NCBI GenBank assembly: GCA_020746105.1
Contig: CM036617.1
Span: 164,432,912 to 164,496,911 of the forward strand
From: Trogon surrucura
Lineage: Eukaryota > Chordata > Aves > Trogoniformes > Trogonidae
Direction: 5' to 3'
Length of the DNA stretch: 64,000 nucleotides
A program made the translations under genes and the position numbers. The notes below the pieces were generated by a model. That model did no database searches. It was not told where the DNA came from and was given only the letters and a program-made list of their open reading frames with translations. The first letter of the stretch is position 1; each line of letters starts with the position of its first letter. Shown here in pieces: positions 24,467 through 36,200 of this stretch.

Positions 24467-26094
24467 GGGACTGAGTCTGACCTTATTCAACATATTCATG
24501 AGTGGCCTAGACGAGGGGACAGAGGGTATCCTCAGTAAGTTTGCTGATGATACAAAACTGGGAGGTGTCACTGACACACCAGAGGGCTGTGCTGCCACCC
24601 AGTATGACCTGGACAGGCTGAAGTGTTGGGCAGAGAGGAACCTAATGAGGTTTAACAAGGGCAAATATAGAGTCCTGCACCTGGGGAGGAATAACCTCAT
24701 GCATCAAGATAGGTTAAGGGCAGACCTGTTGGAAAGCAGCCCTGAGGAGAAGGATCTTGGAGTTCTGGTAGACAATAAGTTAACCACAAGTCAGAAATGT
24801 GTCCTTGTGGCCAAGAAGGCCAACAGTATCATAGAATCATAGAATGTTCAGGGTCAGAAGGGACCTCTAGAGATCATCTAGTCCAACCCACCTGCCAGAG
24901 CAGGATCCCCTAGGGCAGCCACACAGGAACGCGTCCAGGCGGGTTTTGAAAGTCTCCAGAGGAGGAGACTCCACAACCTCCCTGGGCAGCCTGTGCCAGT
25001 GCTCCGTCACCCTCACGGTAAAGAAGTTTCTCCTTATGTTGAGGTGGAACTTCCTATGTTCTAACTTAAACCCATTATTTCTTATTCTATGGCTGGGCAC
25101 CACTGAGAAGAGATTGTCTCCTTCCTCTTGACACCCACCCCTCAGATATTTATATACATGAATAAGATCGCCTCTCAGCTGTCTCCTTTCAAGGCTAAAG
25201 TTCTCTCAGTCTTTGTTCATAGGAGAGATCATCAAGTCCCTTAATCATCCTCGTAGCTCTCCACTGGACTCTCTCCAGTAGGTCCCTGTATCTCTTGAAT
25301 TGGGGAGCCCAACACTGAACACAGCATTCCAGGTGTGGTCTCACCAGGGCAGAGTAGAGGGGGAGGAAAACCTCCCTAGACCTGCTGGACACACTTTTCC
25401 TAATGCACCCCAGGATCCCATTGGCTCTCTTGGCCACAAGGGCACATTGCTGTCCCATGGACAACTTACTGTCCTCTAAGACTCCAAGATCCTGGCTGCA
25501 TTAGTAAGAGAGGGGCCAGTAGGTCAAAGGAGGTCATCCTCCCCCTCTATTCTGCCCTGGTGAGGCCACATCTGCAGTGCTTTGTCCAGTTCTGGGCTCC
25601 CCAGTTCAAGAAAGGCAGGGAACTACTGGAGAGAGTCTGACGGAGGGCAGTGAAGATGATTGGGAGATAGAGGCATCTCTCTTATGAGGAGAGGTTGAGA
25701 GAGCTGGGACTGTTTAGCCTGGAGAAGACTGAGAGAAAACCTTATCAATGTCTATAAATATCTAAAGGGTGAGTGCAAGGAGAAGGGAGCCATATTCTTT
25801 TCATTGTTGCCCAATGACAGGACAAGGGGCAACGGGCACAAGCTGGAACACAGGAAGTTCCAACTAAATACGAGGAAAACCTTCTTTACTGTGAGGGTGA
25901 TAGAGCACAGGCTGTGCAGAGGGGTTGTGGAGTCTCCTTCTCTGGAGACTTTCAAAACCCGCTTGGATATGTTCCTGTGTAATGTACTCTATGCAATCCT
26001 GTATAATGTGCTCTAGGCAATCCTGCTTTAGCTGGAGGGGTTGGGCTAGAGGATCTCTAGAGGTCCCTTCCAACTCCGATGATTCCGTGATTCA
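24467..26094 (+). mobile_element. CR1 LINE (sense) with RT remnant, interrupted
   Basis: This is the longest CR1 copy in the window. Part one (24,467-24,830) encodes the palm and following region of the CR1 reverse transcriptase, including the catalytic FADD motif at 24,540-24,551 and then FNKGK and DLGVLVDNKL. It is interrupted by an antisense CR1 and resumes at 25,494 with the continuation around [12 protein letters not shown]. It then runs through the 3' UTR to a degenerate terminus (GATGATTCCGTGATTC) at 26,094. A stop codon interrupts the frame after GAGAGAGTC at about 25,640, so it cannot be active. The 5' part of the element is missing. Confidence 0.9.
24831..25493 (-). mobile_element. 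CR1 LINE (antisense), 663 bp, nested in a CR1
   Basis: It opens with ATAGAATCATAGAATG, the reversed CR1 terminus, and covers the 3' UTR and the end of ORF2 in reverse (minus-strand frame with [20 protein letters not shown]). It ends at ...CCAAGATCCT, where the host RT frame resumes exactly at Gly-Cys-Ile. Removing it restores the host's order, so this is a true nested insertion and not two neighbours. Confidence 0.9.
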
Positions 26095-27584
26095 TGGCGG
26101 GCTGCAATGGAACCATATCACAAATATGTTAACCCCTAGTTGTCAATAGCATCCTCTGAGGAGGACTGGGGAGAGGGGCAGATTTTATTTTAAAAAACAC
26201 ATTTTTAAGTAAGTATTTTAACGAAGAAAGTTATGGATGGTTGTTTTGATCCAAGAGATTGAAAGAGAATTACACAGGAAAACGTTTCCAAATGTTTCAG
26301 GGTCTCTCTCAAGACCACAGCACTGCAGAATCTGCCCAGTTAAATTCTCACGGTCTCTAGGGATGATATTGCACCAGCTATCTGGGCTGCTGTAACAGTG
26401 CTCACCCACCCTCACAGGGAATTTTTTGTTTTCTTATATTGCACCAGAATTTCATGCTGCAACTTGCAACCCTTGCCTCTTGTCTTGTGCTGTGCAAAAG
26501 CCCTGGGAAGAGACTGGCTCTAACTTCTCTGTATCATCCTCAGCCACAGTCAAGTACTGTTGCACTCCTAAGCCCCAGCGAGCATCTCACGTGCAGAGAT
26601 CAGGGCCTGGCTCATCAGTTCTAGTGCTTCACTGATGTACAACTCCTGTCAGCATCCAAGGTCAGGATGTCTTCTCTTCAGAGAGCTCCCACCTGAAAAA
26701 CTGCATTTCTCATTCAGCTTCCCCTCATAAATAAACCACCTCTTAGACGCACGACTTCAAAGTGATTATTAACAACACGCTTTTGCCCTTGTAGTTCAGC
26801 ATTGTGGGTGGCTTCAGCTGGTGTTTTGATGCATACAGCTGAGAGGTTCATGGGGTTGCACACTGCAAAGAGTAACCACCCTCTCAGCCTGCAAGAGGTC
26901 TTTGTCATGGGCCAGTTCTTGTTCTTGGTCACAGAGGAAAGAGTGCACAGTTCAAAGAGTGCAATTTTAATGTTTTTTTCATCTGCATCAATAAGTCAGA
27001 TCTGGCAGCCTGGTAATTGCTCAGAAGCCAGCAGCTGCTGGAAGAGATGACACACAATGCAACAGGTGACAACGTTCATCTGGGAAATCAAAGCATTCTC
27101 CCAGTGATGATGCTGTCTTGACAGAGGCAGAATATCCATTTGAACACTTAACCGCTACCCACATACACATATTGCAGAGGAGAAAAACACACAGAAGCTT
27201 GGCGATCCTGCTGTACACATGGCAGCGCGATAGTTTTGCATACAGCTGTGCTGACTGGCTTCCAAATTGCTGCTTCCACAGGTCACTGCTGGCCTGCCAG
27301 CAGTACGGGTGATTGTGCCAACCAGTTTCAAAGCTCTTTGTGTCCCTGATGTCATCTGAATCATCAGTCTGGGACGTGTTAACATTCACAAACGTCTTTC
27401 TGAAACTCTCCCTTTCGTGGGAGGCTGGTGCTAGGTGTTATTTGTGTAGGGTACATCAGTTTCACGGGTAACAGCTCTGTATTTTAACAAGTGACAAGCA
27501 CAAGAAAGCATAGGTAACTGAACAGCTGATAGCTTGCCACAATCCGCTAATAACAGCAGTAGGGCAAGTCATGACGATGCTGTT
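26095..27584. other. Intergenic DNA between CR1 elements
   Basis: AT-rich unique DNA. No gene, RNA or additional repeat was recognised. Confidence 0.5.
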
Positions 27585-28287
27585 TCATAGAATCATAGAA
27601 TCATAGAATGGTTGAGGTTGGAAGCGGCCTTGAGGATCATCTAGTTCCAACCTCCCTGCTGTGGGCAGGGACACCTCTCTCCCACTGGACCTGCTCAAAG
27701 CCCCATCCAGCCCGGCCTTGAACACTTCCAGGGATGGGGCATCTACAACTTTTTTGGGCAACCTCTTCCAGTGCTTCACCACTCTCACGGTAAAGAATTT
27801 CTTCCTTATATCTAATCTAAATCTACTCTCTTGCAGTTTCAGGCCATTGCCCCTTGTCCTATCACTACAGGCCCCCATAAGAAGCCCTTCTCCAGCTTTC
27901 CTGTAGGCCCCTTTCATGTATTGCAAGGCTGCTATTAGGTCACTCCAGAGCCTTCTCTTCTCTAAGCCAAATAACCCCCAGCTCCCTCAGCCTGTCCTCA
28001 TAGCAGACGTTCTCCAGCCCTCTAATCATCTTTGTGGCCCTCCTCTGGACCCTCTCCAGCAAATCCACATCCTTTTTGTATTGTGGGCTCCAGAACTGGA
28101 TGCAGTACTCCAGGTGGGGCCTCACCAGACCAGAGTAGAGGGGGAGAATCACCTCCCTCGACCTGCTGATCACTCTCGTTTTGATGCAGCCCAGGACATG
28201 GTTCGCTTTTTGGGCTGCAAGTGCACACTGTCAGCTCATGCTAAGCCTCTCGTCAACTAAGTCCTTCTCCTCAGGGCTGTACCCAGT
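27585..28287 (-). mobile_element. CR1 LINE 3' portion (antisense)
   Basis: It starts with three reversed terminal units (TCATAGAATCATAGAATCATAGAATGG). It continues through the 3' UTR and into the distal reverse-transcriptase frame on the minus strand ([21 protein letters not shown]). It is 5'-truncated at about 28,287. The better-preserved terminus suggests a younger copy than the one at 28.7 kb. Confidence 0.92.
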
Positions 28288-28662
28288 CTGCTCTCGTGCC
28301 ATGAAACCTGTTCAACTCAGCGGTTCCCATCCTCTTCGGCTGCTGCCACCACCACAGCCCCTCCTCTGCCACTTACTGAGCCCAACGGCTCTGCCCGTGG
28401 TGACTGGGCTACCTCAGAAACCTAAAGCAGAACTGGACGTAGCCCAAAACCCAGGCTGGAGGCCACAGGCCCAGCTCACCCATGCTGCTCGGCCCGCTGC
28501 AGTGGCCAGAGGACCCTGAAGGCCTCGGGGTGGGAGACACAAGACACCCAGAAGACATTTTCTCCAGAGGGCAACTCTCCTTTGGTCCATCTCCCTGAAT
28601 CTGAAGGGAGCTGGAACTCAAGCACTGAAGGGAGCCTGAGCATGGGGCCAGGGCTGGGAGAG
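28288..28662. other. Short unique stretch between CR1 copies
   Basis: Roughly 375 bp of GC-moderate sequence with no gene or repeat recognised. Confidence 0.5.
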
Positions 28663-29090
28663 CAGATGATCGGGGGCTGGAGCACCTCTCCTACGAGGAC
28701 AGGCTGAGGGAATTGGGGCTGTTCAGCCAGGAGGAGAATTGGCTCTGTGGAAGTCCTTACAGCAGCCTTTCAACGCCTGAAGGCGGCTACAGGAAAGCTG
28801 GGGAGGGACTGTTTACAAGGGTGTGTACTGACGGGATGAGGGGCAATGGTGTTAAACTAGATCAGGGGAGATTTAGACCAGACATTACTAAGAAATTCTT
28901 CGCTGTGAGGCCGGTGAGACACTGGCCCAGGTTTCCCAGGGAAGCTGTGGACGCCCCCTCCCTGGCAGTGTCCAAGGCCGGGCTGGGCGGGGCTCTGAGC
29001 AGTGCGGTGCGGCGGGGGGTGTCCCTGCCCATGGCTGGGGGGTTGGAACGGGATGACCTTTGAGGTTCCTTCCGACTCAACCCGTTCTGC
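28663..29090 (+). mobile_element. Old CR1 LINE 3' end abutting PICK1 promoter
   Basis: A sense CR1 from GATGATCGGGGGCTGGAGCA to a badly eroded terminus (ACTCAACCCGTTCTGC). Its last 120 bp are strongly GC-enriched and merge with the CpG island, unlike the AT-richer CR1 copies further left. That fits long residence in an unmethylated, GC-biased promoter region. Confidence 0.88.
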
Positions 29091-29610
29091 CATGCCGGGA
29101 CACACCTCCGCACCGCCGCCCTCAACATGGCGGCAGCGGGGAGCCGGCCCCGCCCCGGCGGGTCTCCCCGTCCCCATGGCAACGCGAGGAGGCCGTGGCG
29201 AGGGGGGCGGGGCTTCGCCGGCGCCGGGCGCTTCCGGGTCGGCCCCGCTCGGTGACGTGTCGGCGGCGGCGCCGGGCGGCAGGGAGCGCGCGCCAGGCGG
29301 CCACTTCCGGTGAGCCACGGGACCTTCCCCCCCCCCCCCCCCCCCCCCCCCGCCCCGGCCCCTCAGGGCTGCCCCCCCGCGGTTGCCCCGGAGACCGTTT
29401 CTGTGAGGGCAGGGACCGGGGCATCCCTCCCCTTCCTCCGGCCCAAACGGCGGGGCCGGTGCCTCCCGCCCCGCTGTCAGTGAGCCCAGGCCTCGGGAGA
29501 GCCAAGTGCCGAGCCCGCCCGTGCTGGGCCCTCGGCGGGTGAGAGGGCGGGGGCGGCGAGGCCGCCGAGCGGGAAGGACACGGCCCAGGGAGCTGTGGGT
29601 GACAGCCTCG
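28975..29610 (+). promoter_or_regulatory. PICK1: PICK1 CpG-island promoter
   Basis: A dense CpG block sits directly upstream of PICK1 exon 2. Visible motifs are a YY1-like CATGGCGGC (29,127-29,135), an RFX X-box GTCCCCATGGCAAC (29,170-29,183), ETS cores CTTCCGGG (29,231-29,238) and ACTTCCGG (29,303-29,310), and a CRE-like TGACGTG (29,253-29,259). There is no TATA box in a sensible place, as expected for a housekeeping-type promoter. The likely noncoding exon 1 ends at 29,309 with the donor CCG|GTGAGC. The transcription start was not located precisely. Confidence 0.75.
29327..29351 (+). repeat. Homopolymer of 25 C residues
   Basis: An uninterrupted C run lies about 17 bp inside the proposed PICK1 intron 1, in the CpG island. 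The exact count may be unreliable, because such tracts are hard to sequence. Confidence 0.9.
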
Positions 29611-30212
29611 CCTCGTCGGTGCTGGCAAGGGACAAGGGGAATCAGAACGTGTCAGCTAATCACTCTCGGAAATTCCATAGAAAATTAAACAGGGCGGGGA
29701 GGGGGGAAGGAGGTAACGAGGCTTGCTGTGCAAAGTGTGGCCTCCCGAGACGAGACGGGAGGGGAGCGACACAACTTGGGGTGATGTCAGGGGGGAAGTG
29801 GAGACGTTTCGGGGATGCAGGGGGTGAAACCGCCGGCACCTTTAGCAGCCGTGGCGCAGGTAAAGCGTGGGAAGAAGCAGTTTCCAGCACGGACCACGTT
29901 TGGTTCTGTGCTTTGGAGATGCTGCGCGTGTGTGGGTTTCGAAACACGCAGCATTCAGACTCAAGGGCTTTCTTTGGCCTCGTTCAGAGCTGAGAATCAG
30001 AGATGCTTGACATGTTTTTTATCTTTGATATAAGAACAGAGGCCGTGATGTGACTTTTTTAAAAAAATAGAAGGGGATGGGTAAGGGTGGCAGGTTGATT
30101 CTCTGCAGTTTTTTATTGAGGTCACTGGTTTACTACCATTTATTCTGTTCTTTCTTCCTAGGGAGTTTGGTATAAGCAGTTTCAGACGAACGAGCTCCAC
30201 TTCACCAAAACA

Positions 30213-33200
30213 ATGTTTGCAGATTTGGACTATGATATTGAGGAAGATAAGATGTGAGTATTTCACTTGCCTTTGCCTGTTTTTTTTGCTAACAATAGAA
30301 ATAGTCCTTGTAGCCAAGACCTGAAGGGAGGGGATAAATTTTCCTGCTCCTGATGCTGTGTGATGAAGGGTCAGACTTGCTGTTGAGTCCTGATTTCTTG
30401 CTCCCTCTGGGGACTGGGGGCGAGGCATCATTGTGCTGGTGAGCGAAGGAGAACGCTTTCTGTTGCTCTGCAAGGACTACCCAGCATTTCTGATTGCAAA
30501 GCAGTGCTGACAGATCTTCTGCAAATTAGTGACCTTAGCCAGAGCTCACATTTATAATGGAGGAAATATAGTAAGATGCAAGAAGAAGCGGAGAGAAACT
30601 CTCGGCTCCTTAGGTCTGTAAGGAGGAGGACACAAGCATTTCCTGAGCGAGTAAAAGGTTTGATGAGATTAGCGGTTAATTTAACACAGAGCACTCATCT
30701 TGCGTCTCATTTATGCTCTGCAAGTTTTCCTCTCGTTCCAGTGCTCAGAGCAGATGAAACATTCTCTAAAACATGATAGCGTTTCCTTAGTGGCTAGTGA
30801 TGGTTGGGAGCGTCTCTCCCACCTCTAATTCTTGCAGTCTCAAAAAAGATGGCCCAGAATGTCTTCCTGCTGGCAGAGACAGATAATCTGTGAATTCAAA
30901 CGTGCAGTGTCCCTTATGCTTTCAGCTTGTATCGACTGAGATATCGAAGTTGTTTCATACACAGGCAGCTCTGCTGACCGCATTTGGTTCTCAACCCACT
31001 CTTTCTCATTGTAGGGGGATCCCCACTGTGCCCGGGACAGTGACGCTGAAGAAGGACTCTCAGAACTTGATTGGGATCAGCATTGGGGGCGGGGCACAGT
31101 ACTGCCCCTGCCTCTACATCGTCCAGGTGGGCACTCGAGGAGGAGGAATAAACCTTTTTTGTAAAACAGTGTTGGCCTGAGAGCTGGGAAGTGCGTAGAC
31201 TCCTCTGCTATTTGTTTTTCTCAAAGTGGAACGCATCATCTCACTTCCCAATAAAGAACATTTCCTTGCCCTAGTATCTTATAGGCGTGGAAGAATTAAT
31301 TAAGACTTGTGAAATTATCCTTCTCCTTGGATAGCAGGTTAGAATTCACAGGGGACATTCTCAACATCAGTAAATCTTGTGCTTGAGGACGTACATCCTG
31401 GACGCAGGAACTTCTCGAAAGAACGAGATGATCAGCCCATCTCTTAGTTAGGAAAAGGGAAGAACTGCAGCTTCACCGTGAACAAAATAGTTAAACAGGA
31501 GGAATGTAATTGTCGCTTTTTTGTTCTTTAGCCCTGCATTCACCTTTCACTCCTTGGTTCCAGACTCCCTGTGCTCTGTCTCCTCCCCTCTAGGTGTTCG
31601 ATAACACTCCAGCAGCCATCGACGGCACCGTAGCAGCTGGAGATGAAATCACGGGAGTGAATGGGAAGTCGGTCAAAGGGAAGACCAAGGTGGAGGTGGC
31701 CAAGATGATACAGATGGTAAAGGTGAGAGGTAGGAGGGGGCCACTGGAGCTTCTGGGTCGTAGTTTACAGTTTATTGTCTGTCAGTGAAGGAAGCCACTG
31801 CTGCTTGCTGCCAGCACAGTTGTTTTGGATTTGCTCTTTCTACAGGGAGAAGTGACGATACACTACAACAAGCTTCAGGCTGACCCAAAGCAGGGCAAGT
31901 CTTTGGATATCGGTAAGACTGGTTTCTCTCTCCCTAGAGTGTTAAAATGACGCAGAGGGGTGGAAGATTGATCCCAGCTACAACAGAAGTAAAATTCTGG
32001 TTCTGTTCTTCCTCTCAACTTAGTAATTTTCAATTGGATACTGTCAAAGAGAATTACAGGTTTGAAAAAATCCTTCCCTGACTTCTCTAAAATAGTCTTG
32101 GAACTTAAATTGAGGTTTGACTGTTGTTGCATGAGACTTGTTTTTCTGCGCCGTGTTTAGCATGGATGGTGAAACTCAACGAGATGATAGTTTATTTTTT
32201 AGCATATGTGAGTTGCACTGATCTGTTGAGAGTTTCAGCTGTACACAGAAATGCAGCTATCAAAAAACACTTGTTGCAGTTTTGCAGCTTGGAGAACAGT
32301 GATGAAACACCCTACATTTTATGGGAGAGGGGAGGCTTTGTTACTAAAACAAAGTGTGTGTTTTGAACTAAGCCTATAGAACTGTCTCCTTTATATGGTC
32401 TACCTTTCTCGCTTCCCTAAAAAAATTTATCCTTTTTTGCCTTGGTTTCTTTTCGTGGTCATTAAGGTGCTAATGAATTGATAGGGGTTCAGGAAAATGG
32501 GGAGAACTGGGATGGATTTCCAGGGAAACATATGTGCAGTGAGAATATGATATTTTCCAGAGATGCCAAACACTGTGGCTCCAGCTGAGTTCTGGGAGCT
32601 GCAGGCGCTTGGCACCCCTCCCTGCCAGTTTGCCTCTAAGTAAATGTAGCTGAGTCATCTGATTCTAACGAGGTCTCTAGTAAATTTGCAGGGTATGACC
32701 GCCAAAGACAGAAATGAATTCCATCAACGAGCAACTAAAGGGCTTATCTAAGATTCAAAAGATCGAAGTAAGCGAAGGGATAACTTTGAGCGTTAAATCC
32801 TGTTTTTCTTGCTCTCAGCCTTGTCTCCTGACTTCAGTTGAAGTAACGCAGAAGTAGCATAAGCGGAGGTTAGTTCCAGATATCATACAGGTAGCTTATA
32901 GTGAAGTGGTTGATTGAAATAGCTTCCAAAAGAAGTGCCAGAGCTCTGTTGATTGAAGCGTATAGGATGTGAGAGCAGAACAGATAGGCAAGACAGAGGA
33001 AGTGCTGTGCGCGGCTGGCCCAAACATCTGGTTTCTATGATGTTCTTTTGCTGCTTGATACCTCAGTAGCAAATTAAGTTCAGTATATTCAGTGTCTGAG
33101 AATTCAGTGAACTATGCTTAGTGAGCTTTTCACGCCCATAGAAATGACCCTGACCCTGGTTTGCAACTCTCTTGTGGCCTTTAGTGTTGAAGAAGGTAAA

Positions 33201-36200
33201 GCATCGACTGGTGGAGAACATGAGCTCAGGGACAGCGGATGCCTTGGGCTTGAGCCGGGCCATACTTTGCAATGGTAAGTAGTGGCTGGGAGGACATCTT
33301 CGTAAGGGAACACTTGCCCTCTTGTGCTTGTCTCCTTTTTATTGTTACTTGCATGGCCCACGTTTTTCCTTCAAGATTCTTTCCTTTTGCTGTGTCTCAC
33401 TGCTGTGATTTCCTCTGCCCTTCCTGAGGGATATATCTTGGCATTGGGGCTGTTTAAATGTTAACTAAAGTCAAATTAGTTTAAAACGGGGACCCACTAG
33501 TGAACGCCGCTAGGCGATGACCCCACACCGTGAAATAAGTTTGCAGCTATTTTAAAAGCTTCCCGTTTTGGACCAAGGGAGAGGCATTAAGAAGTGAGGA
33601 AAACTTGAACCCAAGGTATGAAACTGGTGTTTTCTTAGACCGTGTCCTGGATTTGTTACAATTCTGTATTCTGATGCTTGTTTCCATTCAGATGGCTTGG
33701 TGAAGAGACTGGAGGAGCTGGAGAGGACTGCAGAGTTATACAAAGGTAAACTGTGTCTCGCAACAGACACCAGGTGGGAGGGAAGGATGTCTCTTTTACG
33801 TTTCAGTGAAATGGCTTAAATGCTTTTTCTGGCTTCCATCACAGGCTTGACAGAGCACACCAAGAGTCTTCTCAGAGCTTTCTTTGAGCTATCCCAGACA
33901 CACAGAGGTAAAGAGTCTGAGCAAAAGGAGCAGAAATCTTTGACCTCCAGTGTCAGGACTTGCAGTCAGTACTTAACATGTGCAATACCCTCCCCCAAAG
34001 AAAACTTGAGCGTTGCAGAAATGAGCTGGGAAGGGCTGCCCTCCTGGCATTAGCAGTCGTGGTGCTAACACGTCCTGCACAGGGGGCACTGAAGAAATGC
34101 CCTGCCAGCTTCTGGTCTTTAGGGGATATGTAGCATCATTCTCCAGTGAGTGCAAGGTTGTGGGAACGAGCTATGCTGGAGGCAAGGTTCTTCACCAGGG
34201 CCAACTTCTTTCATCTTTTTGTATTTGTTACCCTCATCCAGCGTTTGGAGATGTTTTCTCTGTCATTGGTGTACGGGAGCCACAGCCAGCTGCCAGTGAA
34301 GCCTTTGTGAAATTCGCTGATGCCCATCGCAACATCGAGAAGTTTGGGATTCACCTTCTGAAAACAATTAAGCCGGTAAAGAATTTAACCGTAGAAGCAA
34401 AGGGTCTGGAGAAGAGGGGAATCTAGAAAGACAGCAGTCTGTCTTTGAAGGTGTGGTCTTAATGATCGTTTGTTGTGGGAAGAACTGTCTTTGTCTGCTT
34501 TCTGTCAGGGAGCTCTCTTCCTAAAGAACTTAAGAGGTAACATAGTGAATATATAAATCTCATCCCTTTGATTTTTGCAAGTGAATATATTCCTTCCCTT
34601 TTCTTTTGGGGGAATGAGGAGGCAGTTTGGTCAGTGTAGTCTCTAGAGCCCTTTCCCTCATATTGGTACCCGTAATTAAAAGATATCACTAAATTTGAAA
34701 AGAGTTTAGATACAGTCCAGGAACAATTTAAGGATTTCAGTCAATATGTTTGAATGAGACTCTCCAGGCATCCACTTAATTTAGCAAAGAGAATATTAAA
34801 TGTTGATTAGAGCACTGCTTTCAGGGCCATGTTGGGTAGTGGGCCTTTGAATCGGGGAGAGCGGTTGCCAGGACCAGTCAAAAAGGAAACGAGTTGAAAG
34901 AAGATGAATTCAGACTAGAGGTTAGGCACGCATTTCTAACACTGGAACCACTTGCCAGTGACAGTAATGGATGCTCTAACCGTGGCAATTCAATTCGAAG
35001 TCAAGATCAAACATTTTCTTTCAAATAGTTCAAAAAAGAGTTAACTCGAGGCAGTCTCATGACCTGTGTTGGTTAGAAGGTTGCACTTGATGAATTGTAG
35101 TCATGCTTTTAGGTCTGCCATTCAGCAGTAGGATGTTTGTCTTGCAGATGCTTACTGACTTGAATACGTATTTGAATAAAGCCATCCCTGACACAAGGCT
35201 GACTATCAAAAAATACCTGGATGTCAAGTTTGAATATTTGGTGAGCTGCTTGGGGTTTTTTTTGGGGGAGGGTGGGAAAGGATTAGTGCTGGCTGAAATT
35301 AAGTTTCTTAGAATCATAGCCTGAGGGTCACATATAGCCTCTACAATCACATGTCCATCCTTCCACAGTCTGTGCATGTGAATGCAATTTTTTTTCCAGT
35401 TCTTGGTCCACTGCCAGATTACTCAGGTTCAGACACCTGCTTTTAACCTAATAGTTCTCCCTGGTAGGAAAGATCCCCCACAATCCAGATGACTTATTTT
35501 CTACATGACCAAATTAATTTCCTTATTTATTTGTAAAGAGTTCATATGCAACTTACGCTCTTGAACTGCCCTAGGTAGCTCTCCATTCTGTATTTTTCAG
35601 GTAGTTTTGGATAGTCCTCCTTTAGCCAAATTAAACAACTGTCAATTCCTGTTTGCTTTCATACAGACTTTACCTTTTTTGTTGTCCTCCATTCCACTCA
35701 CCCTTTGTTTTTGACATCCAAAAAGGGTACGGTTGTTAAGTGCATCTGTTCTGTAACTGTAGGAATCTATTTTCTTTTACCAGTCGAGAGAAGTATTTGG
35801 AGCTGCAGCCCTAAGGCAAGTGAATGTGGCAGCATCTCTCCCCACATCAGTCCTTCCCACAATTATTTATTTTTTTTTTCTTCCTCTCTATTTATATCCC
35901 TCCTCATACTTTTCGAGTACTGTGTTTTCCCAAATGGTAGACGGACACAGGATTTTTCTCTTTCTTAGGTCACACTAATCTAAAGTATTTGCTCCTGTAA
36001 TATAAATAATAAGCACCTTCTCTCTCCTCCACTGTTTTCTCTTCCCATCTTTCTCTACATAGATTTTCTTTCCACCTGGGATGTTTAATATACTCCGATC
36101 CCATCATGCTTTCCCCAATGTCCCTAGCTACAGCATTGAAGGAAGGCTTGAAACGGGTACAGCCGTGTGGTTGTGGGTGATGGTGGAATTGCTTCTTTTA

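Noticed and set aside
24498..24842. Reverse-transcriptase-like open frame as a possible gene
   Set aside because: It is part of an interrupted, stop-containing CR1 LINE, not a domesticated gene.
23170..28287. Repeated AATCATAGAATCATAG blocks as a possible CRISPR-like or satellite array
   Set aside because: They are the short terminal repeats of CR1 LINEs, 2-3 units each, without spacers.
1..28660. SOX10 or POLR2F exons expected by synteny
   Set aside because: No HMG-box or RNA polymerase subunit coding sequence was found in any frame; they must lie outside the window to the left.
29060..29628. Arg/Pro/Gly-rich frames on both strands at the CpG island
   Set aside because: GC-rich promoter DNA opens frames by lacking stop codons; no homology.
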